Assembly: GCA_019237175.1 (NCBI GenBank)
Contig: JAFAHP010000028.1
Location: 1 to 23,749, forward strand
Direction of reading: 5' to 3'
DNA from: Alphaproteobacteria bacterium
GTDB taxonomy: Bacteria; Pseudomonadota; Alphaproteobacteria; ATCC43930; CGMCC-115725
DNA length: 23,749 bases
A program made the position numbers and the translations under genes. The notes beneath the pieces are model-generated. The model was not told the DNA's origin and ran no database searches. It saw nothing but the letters and a program-made list of their open reading frames with translations. Below, in pieces: positions 23,637 through 23,749 of this stretch; positions within the stretch are counted from its first letter, which is position 1; every line of letters begins with the position of its first letter.

Positions 23637-23749
23637 TGCGCGGTTTCCGGATCCACAGTTCGCGGTTCAGCAGAGACCCCCGCCGGCGTCCGCGCCGCAC
23701 ACCGCTGCAGGCCCTTTGAAAGCCGAGCGCGCCGGGACGGACGGGCCGA

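Noticed and set aside
23407..23700. Alternative 97-codon frame before fliH
   Set aside because: Arg-rich product typical of a wrong frame; the 73-codon frame in the other register has membrane-like segments and better spacing to fliH.

Overview
This 23.7 kb window is almost entirely a bacterial flagellar gene cluster from a GC-rich proteobacterium. GC is high by eye, and third positions are so GC-biased that long meaningless ORFs open opposite nearly every gene. A repeat-derived peptide (LPRKRGRVRE type) inside the FlgH leader is a kind of insertion I associate with alphaproteobacterial genomes, so an alphaproteobacterium is my best guess, with moderate confidence. The gene set and order (flgA-flgN divergent from flgBCDEFGHIJKL, FlgM, FliS, two-domain FlgJ) are of the beta/gammaproteobacterial type, which could also mean an acquired system.

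Layout from left to right. Bases 1-510: a poorly coding left edge with one small hypothetical ORF on the + strand. Bases 511-4451 (minus strand, reading leftwards): the late filament genes fliC, fliD, fliS and flgM, preceded by a sigma-28-like promoter at 4545-4571 and a structured leader. Bases 4748-15748 (minus strand): flgB, C, D, E, F, G, H, I, J, a small helical gene, flgK and flgL, which encode rod, hook, P and L rings and hook-filament junction. Bases 15749-15839: a compact divergent promoter region. Bases 15840-16940 (plus strand): flgA and flgN. Bases 16953-23410 (minus strand): flhB, fliR, fliQ, fliP, fliO, fliL, fliJ, fliI and fliH, i.e. the flagellar type III export gate and its ATPase complex, plus fliL. 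A small putative membrane ORF precedes fliH at the right edge.

How they work together: FliHIJ and FliOPQR-FlhB export rod, hook and filament subunits. FlgA helps build the P ring (FlgI), and FlgH forms the L ring. FlgJ caps the rod and cuts peptidoglycan, while FlgD caps the hook. FlgN chaperones FlgK and FlgL, and FliS chaperones FliC. FlgM holds sigma-28 inactive until the hook is finished. Absent from the window are fliE, fliF, fliG, fliK, fliM, fliN, flhA, fliA and the motor genes. fliK, fliM and fliN are notably missing from the places (J-L and L-O) where the classical fliHIJKLMNOPQR operon has them.

I see no CRISPR array, RNA gene, insertion sequence or defence system. The content is a conventional flagellar locus. 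The points of interest are in detail: a repeat-derived lipoprotein leader, an NPEH variant of the FlhB cleavage motif, back-to-back promoters with overlapping -10 boxes, an unassigned helical gene between flgJ and flgK, and flgM placed in the flagellin gene group.
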